This document shows, piece by piece, positions 10,501-19,300 of a stretch of DNA of 64,000 nt (position 1 is its first letter; every line of letters begins with the position of its first letter). Made by a program: the position numbers and the translations under genes. Source of the stretch: Bacteroides cellulosilyticus DSM 14838. Its GTDB lineage: Bacteria > Bacteroidota > Bacteroidia > Bacteroidales > Bacteroidaceae. The stretch spans positions 1,190,403-1,254,402 of the forward strand of contig NZ_EQ973490.1 of NCBI RefSeq assembly GCF_000158035.1, given 5' to 3'. The notes under the pieces are model-generated. The model ran no database searches. It saw nothing but the letters and a program-made list of their open reading frames with translations, and was not told the origin of the DNA.

Positions 10501-10595
10501 AAGAGAAGATGCTGGATCCTGCACAAGCGGGAGATAATGGAACAGTCTATCCTGTCCAGCGAGTGTATACTTTACAGCTTAATCTTTCATTCTAA
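7512..10595 (+). CDS. susC: SusC-like TonB-dependent outer-membrane transporter
   Basis: This 1027-residue protein starts at ATG 7512 with a signal peptide ending AYAQQ. Residues about 27-108 form the carboxypeptidase-D-like regulatory domain, followed by a TonB-box-like DEVVITASG. The plug domain lies at about 125-240 (LIDGVEGNLNTLDPEDIESF, then SILKDASSTAVYGVRGANGV). A long beta-barrel follows and ends in the aromatic-terminated strand LQLNLSF, as expected for an outer-membrane barrel. It would import oligosaccharides cut at the cell surface, using energy from TonB, with SusD as the lid. It is the only SusC in the window, so it must serve all the enzyme operons here if they form one PUL. 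Confidence 0.95.
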   Translation: MKIKHILLFLMAWVSSMSLAYAQQTVVASGSVMDEKGELLIGVSISVKEVPSMGAITDIDGRFKIGGIKAGHTLVISYVGYDPQEIKMNKSNERMRVVLKESSNVMDEVVITASGKVQKKINVTGAITGVEVATLKTPATSISNMLGGRVPGIISVTRSGEPGKDFSEFWVRGISTFGAGQGALVLIDGVEGNLNTLDPEDIESFSILKDASSTAVYGVRGANGVVLVSTKKGKAGKLNLQVKANAGISYSPRMPKYVRAAEYAALANEAAVTRGRIPVYSDVDVDLFRNHMDPDFHPDVDWRDVILRDYTWNQQYFLSASGGGEVARYYISAGFTTKDAIFKQDKGVNKYNTNVNYNKFNFRANVDVNVTSTTTLSLNEETVIVTQNYPGYGNDSKVLWQAQSNLTPVTVPLMYTTGQAPGYGTDKSNISPYVLLNMTGYRKFYSNDNKITMQLNQDLKMITPGLSIAGLVNINSIGARTQVREKMPAIYYAHGYKRDGTLDLEKISDAVEPYYTNWNDTERRIYWDFRLNYDQTFNKVHKVGALVKAEWSDYEASKYNQLLTAIPKRYNSYSSRFSYSYDDTYMAEFNMGYTGSEAFEKGKKFGWFPAVSIGWAPTQYRFWRNKDNFINYFKIRASYGIVGNDRLTWDDSVRFPYLTLIGYTGSGSWNNGSGLTETQVGSSNLRWEKAKKADIGIDARFFHERFEMTVDFFQDIRSGIYQQRQSVPEEMGLPSLPWANVGEMKSWGMDGHISYTQPLGDNDKYLIVRANYTQSMNKITNFEEDLKKYDYQSAVGYQSGVNRGLIALGLFKDQADIDNSPRQDFGNYLPGDIKYKDVNGDGIVNWDDIVPLKYSYVPQIQYGFATEFNWKNFNVSVLFEGVSRVTFFKGGNMYQPFSGSTAGNVITDFANPANRWISREISGDPATENPNAKYPRLYYGGSSNNSQSSSFWLSDGSYLRLKNVQVSYTLKNQFLKKFGLQKAVISVIGDNLAVWSKEKMLDPAQAGDNGTVYPVQRVYTLQLNLSF

Positions 10596-10610
10596 TATAA
10601 CCTGACAATT

Positions 10611-12608
10611 ATGATAAAATTTGGAAATTATAAAAGAGAATTCGGTTTTCTCGGCAGAATAGCCGCAATAACCGTTATTTTGGTTTCAAGCATTATGTTC
10701 GGTTCGTGCGAAAAATACTTGGACATTGACCAATATGTGTACGATCAGACCACACTGGACTCCATTTTCCTTTCCCGCTCCAGAACGGAAGAGTATATCA
10801 ATGGAGCGGCTGCTCTTCTTCCCGATGAATCAATACTTATGAATGGTTGGGGATGGTCTTCTACATTGCCCAGTGGATTGGGCTCAGATGAAGCAATCGT
10901 TCCGTTTGTAACGAATGGAAATGCTATACTTTATGATGAAGTGAAAGAAACGAACTCATGGTTTAATCCGTGGCCCGATTGCTATAAAGGAATCCGTAAG
11001 GCCAACATCGTATTGGAGAATATATCCAAAAACCAGGAGCTTACCGAGATGGAAATGCGTGATTTCAAGGGAAGGGCTTATTTTCTGCGGGCTTACTTCT
11101 ATTTCTATTTGGTAAGATTGTACGGGCCTGTGGTTGTACTTCCCGACCGTCCTTTCGATACGGACGAAGATGTAGCGTCAGTTTCATTCGAGCGTTCCAC
11201 TTACGATGAGTGTGTAGAGAAAATCTGTGCCGACTTTGAAGAAGCAGCTAAATTGCTGCCTGCAAGTCGTATAGATGCATTGCAGTATATACCTACCAAG
11301 GGTGCTGCTTTGGCGTTCAAAGCTCGTATGCAGCTCTATGCTGCCAGCCCCCTTTTCAATGGTAACAGTTACTATTCCGATTGGAAAGACTCAGAGGGCA
11401 GGAATTTCATTGCCCAGACGGAAGACAAGGTTAAGTGGGGAAAAGCTGCCGCCACGTTCAAGCGGATTATTGATATGAATAAGTATGCCATTCATACTGT
11501 ATCCAAAATAGTGAATGAAAAGGGTACAGGCACATTGCCTCTTCCCGAGACGGTATCTGATGCCGACTTCCCTGATGGAGCCGGAGGTATAGACCCCTAT
11601 AAGTCATACAAGACGCTGTTTGATGGTACTTACCAGCCTGAGTTGGTTAAAGAATACATCTATTTTTCAAAAAATAATGGAAACTATATTCTTGTGACAC
11701 CTTCCAAATTGGGGGGAATATCTTCATTTAGTGTTACTTTAGATATGATTGATGAATACCGGATGGCTGACGGTAGACCGTTTAGTGAAGCTACTCAGGC
11801 GGAAAAATCATGGCAGGCAGTGGGACAAGATAAAACATTCTCGTCAGATTATCTTCTTTCCGGAAACAGAGCTCATCGTGATGATGGTCGCGAACCGCGT
11901 TTTTATGCGGCTATTGGTTTCAATGCTTGTATCTGGCCTACAACTTCCCACCGTGACGGTTTGTCAGCAGGTACCAGAAACTATGTTACCGACTATTACT
12001 ACGGAGGTAGTGCATCTGATATGAATAATAATGATAACAGAACCAGGACCGGATATACCTGCCGGAAATATGTGCATCAGGATGATTGTATCTTTTGGAA
12101 TGGAGTGGTAAAAGCGAAGACTTATCCGATATTCCGCTATGCCGAAGTATTGTTGGGGTATGTAGAAGCGATGAACGAAATGGAAGGTTCGTATACGGAC
12201 GAAGATGGGCAGGTGACGGTTACTCGTGATGTGGATCAAATGGTGAAATATTTCAATCAGATTCGTTATCGTGCCGGTCAACCGGGAATCACAACTGCCG
12301 ATGCAGCCGACCAAAGCAGGATGCGTGAACTAATTAAGCATGAAAGGTTGATTGAGTTTGCTTTCGAAAGTCATCGTTATTGGGATTTGCGCCGTTGGAA
12401 AGATGCCTATGACGCTTACAACAAACCCATCAGAGGATTGGATGTAAGTGCTCGCGAATCACAACGCGAACAGTTCTATACAGAAAGAATCTGGAATACA
12501 GAAAAAACCATGAAACGTATGTTTTCCAACAAGATGTATCTGTGGCCGCTTGACAGAAATGTGCTGAGAAAGAACGGTAAGTTGGTACAGAACCCAGGAT
12601 GGAATTAA
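10611..12608 (+). CDS. susD: SusD/RagB-like nutrient-binding lipoprotein
   Basis: The protein has 665 residues and starts at 10611, 15 bp after susC. A lipoprotein signal ends FGSC (Cys33), longer than average because of a 16-residue N-terminal extension. RagB/SusD features are present: the N-terminal TPR-like helices with WFNPWPDCYKGIRKANIVLE and GRAYFLRAYFYFYLVRLYG, and the C-terminal SusD segment ending in ERLIEFAFESHRYWDLRRWK and a MYLWPLD motif. It caps the SusC barrel and binds the glycan at the surface. Its stop codon is one base before an in-frame start of the next gene, showing tight operon packing. Confidence 0.95.
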   Translation: MIKFGNYKREFGFLGRIAAITVILVSSIMFGSCEKYLDIDQYVYDQTTLDSIFLSRSRTEEYINGAAALLPDESILMNGWGWSSTLPSGLGSDEAIVPFVTNGNAILYDEVKETNSWFNPWPDCYKGIRKANIVLENISKNQELTEMEMRDFKGRAYFLRAYFYFYLVRLYGPVVVLPDRPFDTDEDVASVSFERSTYDECVEKICADFEEAAKLLPASRIDALQYIPTKGAALAFKARMQLYAASPLFNGNSYYSDWKDSEGRNFIAQTEDKVKWGKAAATFKRIIDMNKYAIHTVSKIVNEKGTGTLPLPETVSDADFPDGAGGIDPYKSYKTLFDGTYQPELVKEYIYFSKNNGNYILVTPSKLGGISSFSVTLDMIDEYRMADGRPFSEATQAEKSWQAVGQDKTFSSDYLLSGNRAHRDDGREPRFYAAIGFNACIWPTTSHRDGLSAGTRNYVTDYYYGGSASDMNNNDNRTRTGYTCRKYVHQDDCIFWNGVVKAKTYPIFRYAEVLLGYVEAMNEMEGSYTDEDGQVTVTRDVDQMVKYFNQIRYRAGQPGITTADAADQSRMRELIKHERLIEFAFESHRYWDLRRWKDAYDAYNKPIRGLDVSARESQREQFYTERIWNTEKTMKRMFSNKMYLWPLDRNVLRKNGKLVQNPGWN

Positions 12609-12633
12609 AATGAAAACAATAAAAGCTGATAAT

Positions 12634-13560
12634 ATGAAGAGAATAGCATTTTTTTCGATAACCTTGCTGTTGGCATGTATGGCGGGTTGCGACAATAAAA
12701 TACCTATGGAAGAGAATTTATGGCCCGAAACGGTTTATCTGGTTGGGGCAAAAGATAAGATTATAAATAGAGATCTGAATATAGGTTATGAAAAAGATAC
12801 CATATATGCATCGGTTGCCATCAGCGGTTCGCTGCCTACCAAGGAAGATATAACTGTTACTGTTGAAGAATTTCCTTCTGGTATTGAAAGTTATAACCAG
12901 AAAGAACTTGGTTCGGATGATATAAAGTATCGTACGTTGACAAATGGTATCTATAGTTTTCCGCAAGAAAATGTAATTGTGAAAAAGGGTGAAGCCTATG
13001 GCACGTATCCTGTTCACATTGACCCATCCACTTTGCATATAGATTCGCTCTATATGATGGCGTTTAAACTTAGTGGAACATCTCGTTTTGAACTGGCTAA
13101 AGAAGATACAGTGGTGCTAATCCGTCTGAATCTGATGAATGACTATTCAGGGCTTTATTATATGGACGGTGTGATTAAGCCTGCTGATAATCCGAAGGAT
13201 TCTGTTATCTATAAGTCGCCTCGCACGTTGCAAGCTGTAGTCGATGGTAACACTGTACGTATGTATCATCAAAAGAATGAATGGTCAAAAGGTGCTACAG
13301 ACTACAGACCCGATTATTGCTTTAATATCACCGTAAATCCGGATAATTCAGTGACTTTGAAGTCTTGGGATAAGTTTAACCTTGTCAGTGGTGGCGGTAA
13401 GTATTATCCCGAAATGGAAGTGTACGATTTGTGGTATACTTTCAAAGAGGATGGTATGTTGAAGAAGACCCGGGGATTTGTGTACAAAGAGCGTAAGAAC
13501 GATGATGAAGTACGCAAGATAAACGACTGGATGGAAGAAAATAGAAAGTACGATTATTAA
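12634..13560 (+). CDS. DUF1735/DUF4361-type surface lipoprotein
   Basis: This is 308 residues from the ATG at 12634, chosen because it gives a compact lipoprotein signal ending MAGC (Cys19). An earlier ATG at 12610, two bases after the susD stop, would add eight polar residues. The first half (about 30-150, with NRDLNIGYEKDTIYASVAIS) resembles the DUF1735/BT_3987-type N-terminal domain. The second half (about 165-300, with NDYSGLYYMDGVI) resembles DUF4361. Such proteins follow SusD in many PULs and are taken to be accessory glycan-binding proteins. No catalytic motif was seen. The operon position supports a surface-binding role, but the ligand is unknown. Confidence 0.75.
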   Translation: MKRIAFFSITLLLACMAGCDNKIPMEENLWPETVYLVGAKDKIINRDLNIGYEKDTIYASVAISGSLPTKEDITVTVEEFPSGIESYNQKELGSDDIKYRTLTNGIYSFPQENVIVKKGEAYGTYPVHIDPSTLHIDSLYMMAFKLSGTSRFELAKEDTVVLIRLNLMNDYSGLYYMDGVIKPADNPKDSVIYKSPRTLQAVVDGNTVRMYHQKNEWSKGATDYRPDYCFNITVNPDNSVTLKSWDKFNLVSGGGKYYPEMEVYDLWYTFKEDGMLKKTRGFVYKERKNDDEVRKINDWMEENRKYDY

Positions 13561-13620
13561 AAGATTCTATTTTAAGGTAAAGTTAGATTGCATTTTTTAT
13601 TACCATTAGTTTAAGAAGGT

Positions 13621-13640
13621 GGTGCTTCGTGAGAAGCACC
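13621..13640 (+). terminator. Hairpin between operon genes
   Basis: A perfect 8-bp stem (GGTGCTTC 13621-13628 and GAAGCACC 13633-13640) has a 4-nt loop and is followed by ATTTTCT. It lies 60 bp after the DUF4361-type gene and 31 bp before the next start. It could be a weak terminator or an mRNA-stabilising stem that lowers expression of downstream genes relative to susC/susD. Confidence 0.6.
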
Positions 13641-13670
13641 ATTTTCTGTAAATTATATAAAATCTATATC

Positions 13671-16322
13671 ATGAGAACCTATTTTTTCTCTTTATTATTC
13701 CTGTGTATGCAAAATGTATTTGCACAAGCACCATTAGCAGTGGAAACGGATTCTATGAGTGTAGAAAACCTTTTTCTACAGCAAATGTCGCATTTCCCTC
13801 AGGAAAAGCTTTACCTTCAGACAGACCGTGGCATTTACATGTCCGGTGAAACCCTTTGGTTCAGGGCACATTTAGTAGATGCTCTTATGTTAAAGCAAGC
13901 TAATGCCAGTCGATATGTATATGTAGAGTTGGTGAATCCGTTGGGCAACTTGGTGGAGAGAGTGAAAATAAGACCGGACTCTTTGGGATGTTTTTACGGA
14001 CATATTCCATTGGGTGAAGATCTGCCGGAAGGCAACTATTCTCTCAGAGCCTACACTTGGTTCATGCAGAATATAGGTGAAGAGTACTTTCCCCATAAAC
14101 TGATTTATATATCCGATCCCGTATCCGAAGCGATATCTCCGGAAATCAGTTATTCTGCTGAAAACAACGATATTCATGCGGAAATACATTTTCTCAGTAA
14201 ACCGGACAACCGATCCGTCACTCCCACACAAGCCATTCTTTTCCCCGATGGAGACAGGGACAAAGAAGGAAAAGTCTTATCATTGGAAGGGGAAAATATC
14301 CATTACACTTTCAAGAAGAAGGAGATTCCTGCTTCGCGCACGTTTTTGTTACAGACAGTGTATGACGGAAAAATTTCCAATCGCTATTTCAGAATCCCCG
14401 AATTGAGTAAAACCTTTGATGTGGCTTTCTTCCCCGAAGGAGGTCATGCAGCTCAATCCACCACGATCAAAATGGCATTTAAGGCCATCGATGCAGATGG
14501 TTTGTCTACAGAGGTAGAAGGTCAAGTATTTGACGAAGAAGGTCAGGTATGTGCCGATTTCAAAAGCCAGCATTTGGGTATGGGGAGTTTTCGGATGTAT
14601 TATGTTCCCGGAAAAAAGTATCATGCCGTTTGTAGTGACGGAACAGGTGTTTCCAAGCGTTTTGATTTGCCCGAACCTTCTCCGGATGCTATTTCCCTGA
14701 ATACACTTTGGTCTAGAGATTATTTGCGGGTAAGTCTTTCCAAATCACCCGATACCCCATTGGGTACTTCGCTGACACTGGTGGCGCATTTGCGGGGCAT
14801 CGTTCTGTATGCACAACCCTGGGATGATAAACAAAATTATGTTGACTTTGAAAAAGACTTTTTTCCGGCGGGCATCGTTCATTTTCTGCTGGTTGATGAA
14901 GGAAGAAATATTCTGAGCGAACGTTTAGTGTTTTCTCTGCAAAAAAGTGCACTGGCGCAGACTGAAGTCCGGCTTGACCGTGAAAACTACTTGGCAAGAG
15001 AGAAGGTAGATATGGATATACAGATTAAAGATATAAATGGAAACCCCATGTCAGGCAACTTCGCACTTGCAGTTGTTGACAGAACAGACGTGAAGCCGGA
15101 TACCGTTTCCAACATTGTTTCCACCTTATTGCTCACTTCCGATCTTAAAGGACACATTGAGTCACCGTTGAGTTACCTGCAAGACAACCGCAGTTCTTCC
15201 TATGCCCTGGATTTGCTGATGATGACACAAGGCTGGCGGAAATACAACATACCGGAGGTCTTGAAAGGCAACGTAACCAGCGCATTACCCTATAATTTGG
15301 AATTGGGTGACGAAGTTTCCGGTAAAGTAGAGGGCTTGTTTTCTGCATTGAAAGAGGGAAATATCTCTTTGCTCGCCCTTAAAGATTCACTCATCGGGAC
15401 AGAACTGACGAAGCCTGACCGGAATGGGCGGTTTGTATTCGATAAACTGGAATATCCCAGTGGTACTCACTATATTGTCCAGGCGCTCAGCAAGAAAGGT
15501 TCTTCAAAAGTTTTTATCGAACTGGATCCTTACAAATCGTTTCCTGCTCCCCGAATCGGGTGTATTCCCCGCATTGAAAAGCCGCATATAGAAGAAAACT
15601 ATATGGCAAAGATGGACCAAAAATATACTATAGAAAATGGAATGAGAGTCTATAATCTGGCGGAAGTGATAGTGACAGGTAGAAGAGAGAGAGTTGTAAA
15701 AACGGAATCTCCCTTTTATTCGGTGGGAGTTTCGAAGGTGCTGACGGAAGAGGATGTAAAAAAAGGACATTTTATTTCTACATACGACCTCTTGCGACGT
15801 TTGCCAGGTATTACTATCACGAATAATGAAGTGCGTTATCGATTTGCTCCGGTCATGGTGTTGCTGGACAATGTTCCCGAAGAAAACTTTGATTTTGACC
15901 TGTTGGACGTGGATGACATCAAAGATGTTTTTTACTCCCCTGCCACTTCTGTCGGTCCTCTTTACGGGTCGGCTGCGGGAAATGGTGCCATAGTAGTCAC
16001 TACGAAGAATGGGTTTATACAGAAAAATAAAATGAACAGCAATATGCAGACTATTACGACTTTAGGTTATCAGCAAACTGTAGAATTCTACTCACCGGCG
16101 TATGACACGGAAGCAAAGAAAGAATCCGTCAAGCCAGACTTACGTTCTACGATATACTGGAATCCGAGCGTGCAGGTTGATGAATCGGGAACTGTTCACG
16201 TCAGCTTTTATACAGCTGATTCTGCTGCCGATTATGGGGTAGTGATAGAAGGTGTTTGTACATCGGGTAATCTCATTTATTCAGGTGAAAAAGTAATATC
16301 GCGGCATAGCGATTCTTATTAA
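13671..16322 (+). CDS. Macroglobulin-like protein with C-terminal TonB-receptor plug but no barrel
   Basis: The protein has 883 residues from the ATG at 13671. That start gives a signal peptide ending VFAQ; the upstream ATG at 13629 lies inside the hairpin just before it. Near residues 40-70 there is an MG2-like stretch (EKLYLQTDRGIYMSGETLWF), as in alpha-2-macroglobulin-type proteins. A second beta-sandwich region lies around 440-480 (REKVDMDIQIKDINGNPMSG). Residues about 695-790 form a TonB-dependent receptor plug (TYDLLRRLPGITI, VMVLLDNVPEENFD, YGSAAGNGAIVVTTKNG). Fewer than 110 residues follow, far too few for a barrel, so it cannot be a transporter. Similar proteins occur widely in Bacteroidota without a firm function. 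It probably belongs to the SusC operon. Confidence 0.7.
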   Translation: MRTYFFSLLFLCMQNVFAQAPLAVETDSMSVENLFLQQMSHFPQEKLYLQTDRGIYMSGETLWFRAHLVDALMLKQANASRYVYVELVNPLGNLVERVKIRPDSLGCFYGHIPLGEDLPEGNYSLRAYTWFMQNIGEEYFPHKLIYISDPVSEAISPEISYSAENNDIHAEIHFLSKPDNRSVTPTQAILFPDGDRDKEGKVLSLEGENIHYTFKKKEIPASRTFLLQTVYDGKISNRYFRIPELSKTFDVAFFPEGGHAAQSTTIKMAFKAIDADGLSTEVEGQVFDEEGQVCADFKSQHLGMGSFRMYYVPGKKYHAVCSDGTGVSKRFDLPEPSPDAISLNTLWSRDYLRVSLSKSPDTPLGTSLTLVAHLRGIVLYAQPWDDKQNYVDFEKDFFPAGIVHFLLVDEGRNILSERLVFSLQKSALAQTEVRLDRENYLAREKVDMDIQIKDINGNPMSGNFALAVVDRTDVKPDTVSNIVSTLLLTSDLKGHIESPLSYLQDNRSSSYALDLLMMTQGWRKYNIPEVLKGNVTSALPYNLELGDEVSGKVEGLFSALKEGNISLLALKDSLIGTELTKPDRNGRFVFDKLEYPSGTHYIVQALSKKGSSKVFIELDPYKSFPAPRIGCIPRIEKPHIEENYMAKMDQKYTIENGMRVYNLAEVIVTGRRERVVKTESPFYSVGVSKVLTEEDVKKGHFISTYDLLRRLPGITITNNEVRYRFAPVMVLLDNVPEENFDFDLLDVDDIKDVFYSPATSVGPLYGSAAGNGAIVVTTKNGFIQKNKMNSNMQTITTLGYQQTVEFYSPAYDTEAKKESVKPDLRSTIYWNPSVQVDESGTVHVSFYTADSAADYGVVIEGVCTSGNLIYSGEKVISRHSDSY

Positions 16323-16354
16323 TTTTTTGTTGAAGTAATTTAAATATATAGCTT

Positions 16355-19300
16355 ATGAAAAACATTACAAACGTATTTTACGAATTTCTTATAGCTTTAT
16401 GTTGTTTGATGTCTTCTTCTGCACTTTGGGCATGGGAAGATATGTCGATGCCTCGACTGCATGTTGAAGGCCGTTACCTGGTAGACCCGCATGGGAATAA
16501 AGTGAACCTGCATGGGTTTGCGCAGACCTATAGTCCGTGGTTCAATGAGATGGGGCAGAAGTGGGACAATTATGATGTGGAGAAATGCTTGAAATACAAT
16601 CAAGGGTTGATTGATGACATTATGGCTGCCGGTTGGAAAATGAATTTTCTTCGATTACATATGGACCCGTATTGGTCAAATTCTCCGGGAATTCATGTAG
16701 AAGGAGAGAATGACATTTCAGCATTCGATTTCAATCGGTTTAAAAACTATCTTGATAGGGTATTTATTCCGATGGCGGAATATGCTGTCTCGAAAGGACT
16801 TTATGTAGTCATGCGTCCTCCCGGAGTATGTCCGGAAAAAATAGCTGTAGGAGATGAGTATAATCAGTATCTCATTAAAGTATGGACACACGTAGCCCAA
16901 CATCCGAAATTGAAGAATCATCCCAACATTATGTTTGAACTGGCCAACGAACCGATTAATATACTTGGTCCCGATGGTACTTACGGAGCCGGTTCGCAGG
17001 GACACTTCGATAAACTGAAAGAGTATTTTCAGTCGGTGGTAGATGCGATGCGTGCACAAGGTTGCGGTAACATTCTTTGGATACCTGGTCTGGGTTATCA
17101 AGGGTTGTATAAAGGGTTTGCCGTCAATCCTATCGAAGGAGATAACATCGGTTATGCGGTACATCTCTATCCGGGTTGGATGGGAAGTGATGGAGAAAAT
17201 GGGGATGGTGGTTCCAGTACGGGAGGCTATGAACCTTTCCAGAAGGGATGGGATGATTCCGTAGCTCCGGTAGCATCATTCGCGCCTATCATGATAACAG
17301 AAATGGATTGGGCACCGTCAAAATATAACGCTTCGTGGGGGAAGGCTCATACCGGTACATTCGGTGGTCCCGGTTTTGGAGCAAATATGAAACATATTGT
17401 AGATAATTCGGGTAATGTAAGCTGGCTTATTTTTACGGGTGCTGATTTGTTGGCAAAATTTAAGGATACTCCACCTGCTGAGGGAGAAGCGTACACCTTC
17501 CTGACCGATCCCGAAGCCTGTCCGTGGCCTACCTATCATTGGTATCAGGAGTATGCAAAGGAAAATTATCCACGTCCTGATTTTACTTATCAGTCACATA
17601 GTGATAATGGGGATGGCACATACACTAATCCTGTTATATTCGGTGACTTTCCTGATCCGGATGTAATCCGTGTGGGTGATGTCTATTATATGGTATCCAC
17701 CACCATGTACATTTTCCCCGGAGCCACCATTCTGAAATCTTATGATTTGGTGAACTGGGAGTATTGCTGTAATCCGTTGGAGCGCATAGAGGCATCCGAT
17801 GGTTATAATCTTGAAAATGGTCAGAACCGTTACAGCCGTGGCCAGTGGGCAACAGCTCTTCAATATCATAACGGCAAGTTCTATCTCCTGTTTACTACAC
17901 TGGATGAAGGTGGATACCTATTGACCACTACCGACATTGAAGGTGAATGGGAAAAGAAGAAGCTAAATGATGGCTTTTATGATTGCGGATTGCTTTTTGA
18001 TAATGATAAAATATACGTAGTTTACGGTATCAACCAGCTTCGTATAGCCGAATTAGATGAAGATTTCAATAAAATTCCCGGCAGTGATAAGGATGTGGTT
18101 AAATGGTCTTTCCGCGAAGGGCTTGAAGGGAGCCGTTTGTATAAGATAGGTGAGTATTATTACATTTACTCTACGTATGGAGGATGGCCTGCTTTTCAAA
18201 CTGTTTTCCGCTCCAAGGATATCTATGGACCTTATGAGGAAAAGAAGCTGATAGACGATGACAACATTCATCAGGGAGCTTTGGTAGAAACGCAGACCGG
18301 AGAGTGGTGGACTATGCTTTTCTATGATAAAGGTGCTTATGGACGATTCCCTAACCTGCAACCCGTAAAATGGGTGGATGGCTGGCCTGAAATAGGTGAG
18401 AACGGAAAAGGAGTCACTACCTATCGTAAGCCCGATGTTGGCAGGGAATACCCCATAAAGTCATTGCCTACCAATGATAATTTCAGGCATTATAAATTAG
18501 GACTACAATGGGGATGGAATCATAATGCGGACAGATCAAAATGGTCGTTGACTGAACATGCCGGTTATTTGCGGTTGTATACGGCAAATGTTACCGACAG
18601 CCTGCATAAAGCCAAGAACACATTGACTCAGAGAATTCTGGGGTATCCTCAGGACTTGGAACATTCCTATGGCACGGTCAGGATGGAGATAGGCGAGATG
18701 CAGGAAGGCGATGTGGCAGGATTGGCAGTATTTCAGGACCCTTATGCGTTTATTGGCGTTAAAGTCATAGATGGGCAGAAGCGGTTGGTTTATACCACTG
18801 CCCCTGTAGTATCGTCAGCTGCAAAATCGGAGCAGATAGGAGAAGTGGTCACTGAACAGGTAATCTATTTGCGCGCTATTGCCAATTACAACACAAGTAG
18901 GGCAAGCTTCTATTACAGCCTGGACAACAAGACCTATACGAAATTTGGGGATGACCTGAACATGAAGTATGATCTGACGGTATTCACGGGCAATAAGTTC
19001 GCTATCTTTAATTATGCAACTGTCCAGACAGGTGGCTATGTGGATGTAGACTGGTTCTCTACCGAACCGGAGTTTGATGAAGCATTCTATTTTGACGACT
19101 CTTTTGAGGGGTATAGTGAAGAATCATTGACCTTAACCGAATTGACCATCAATGGAAAAGAAGAGCTCACTTTGCTTACCGGAAGTTCTTCTACAATTAC
19201 AGTGAAAGGAATATATGCCGATGGCCATACGGAAGATATTACCATGGCGGCCGATTATGAAAATCAGAATCCGGATGTCATACGTGTAACTAACGGACGT

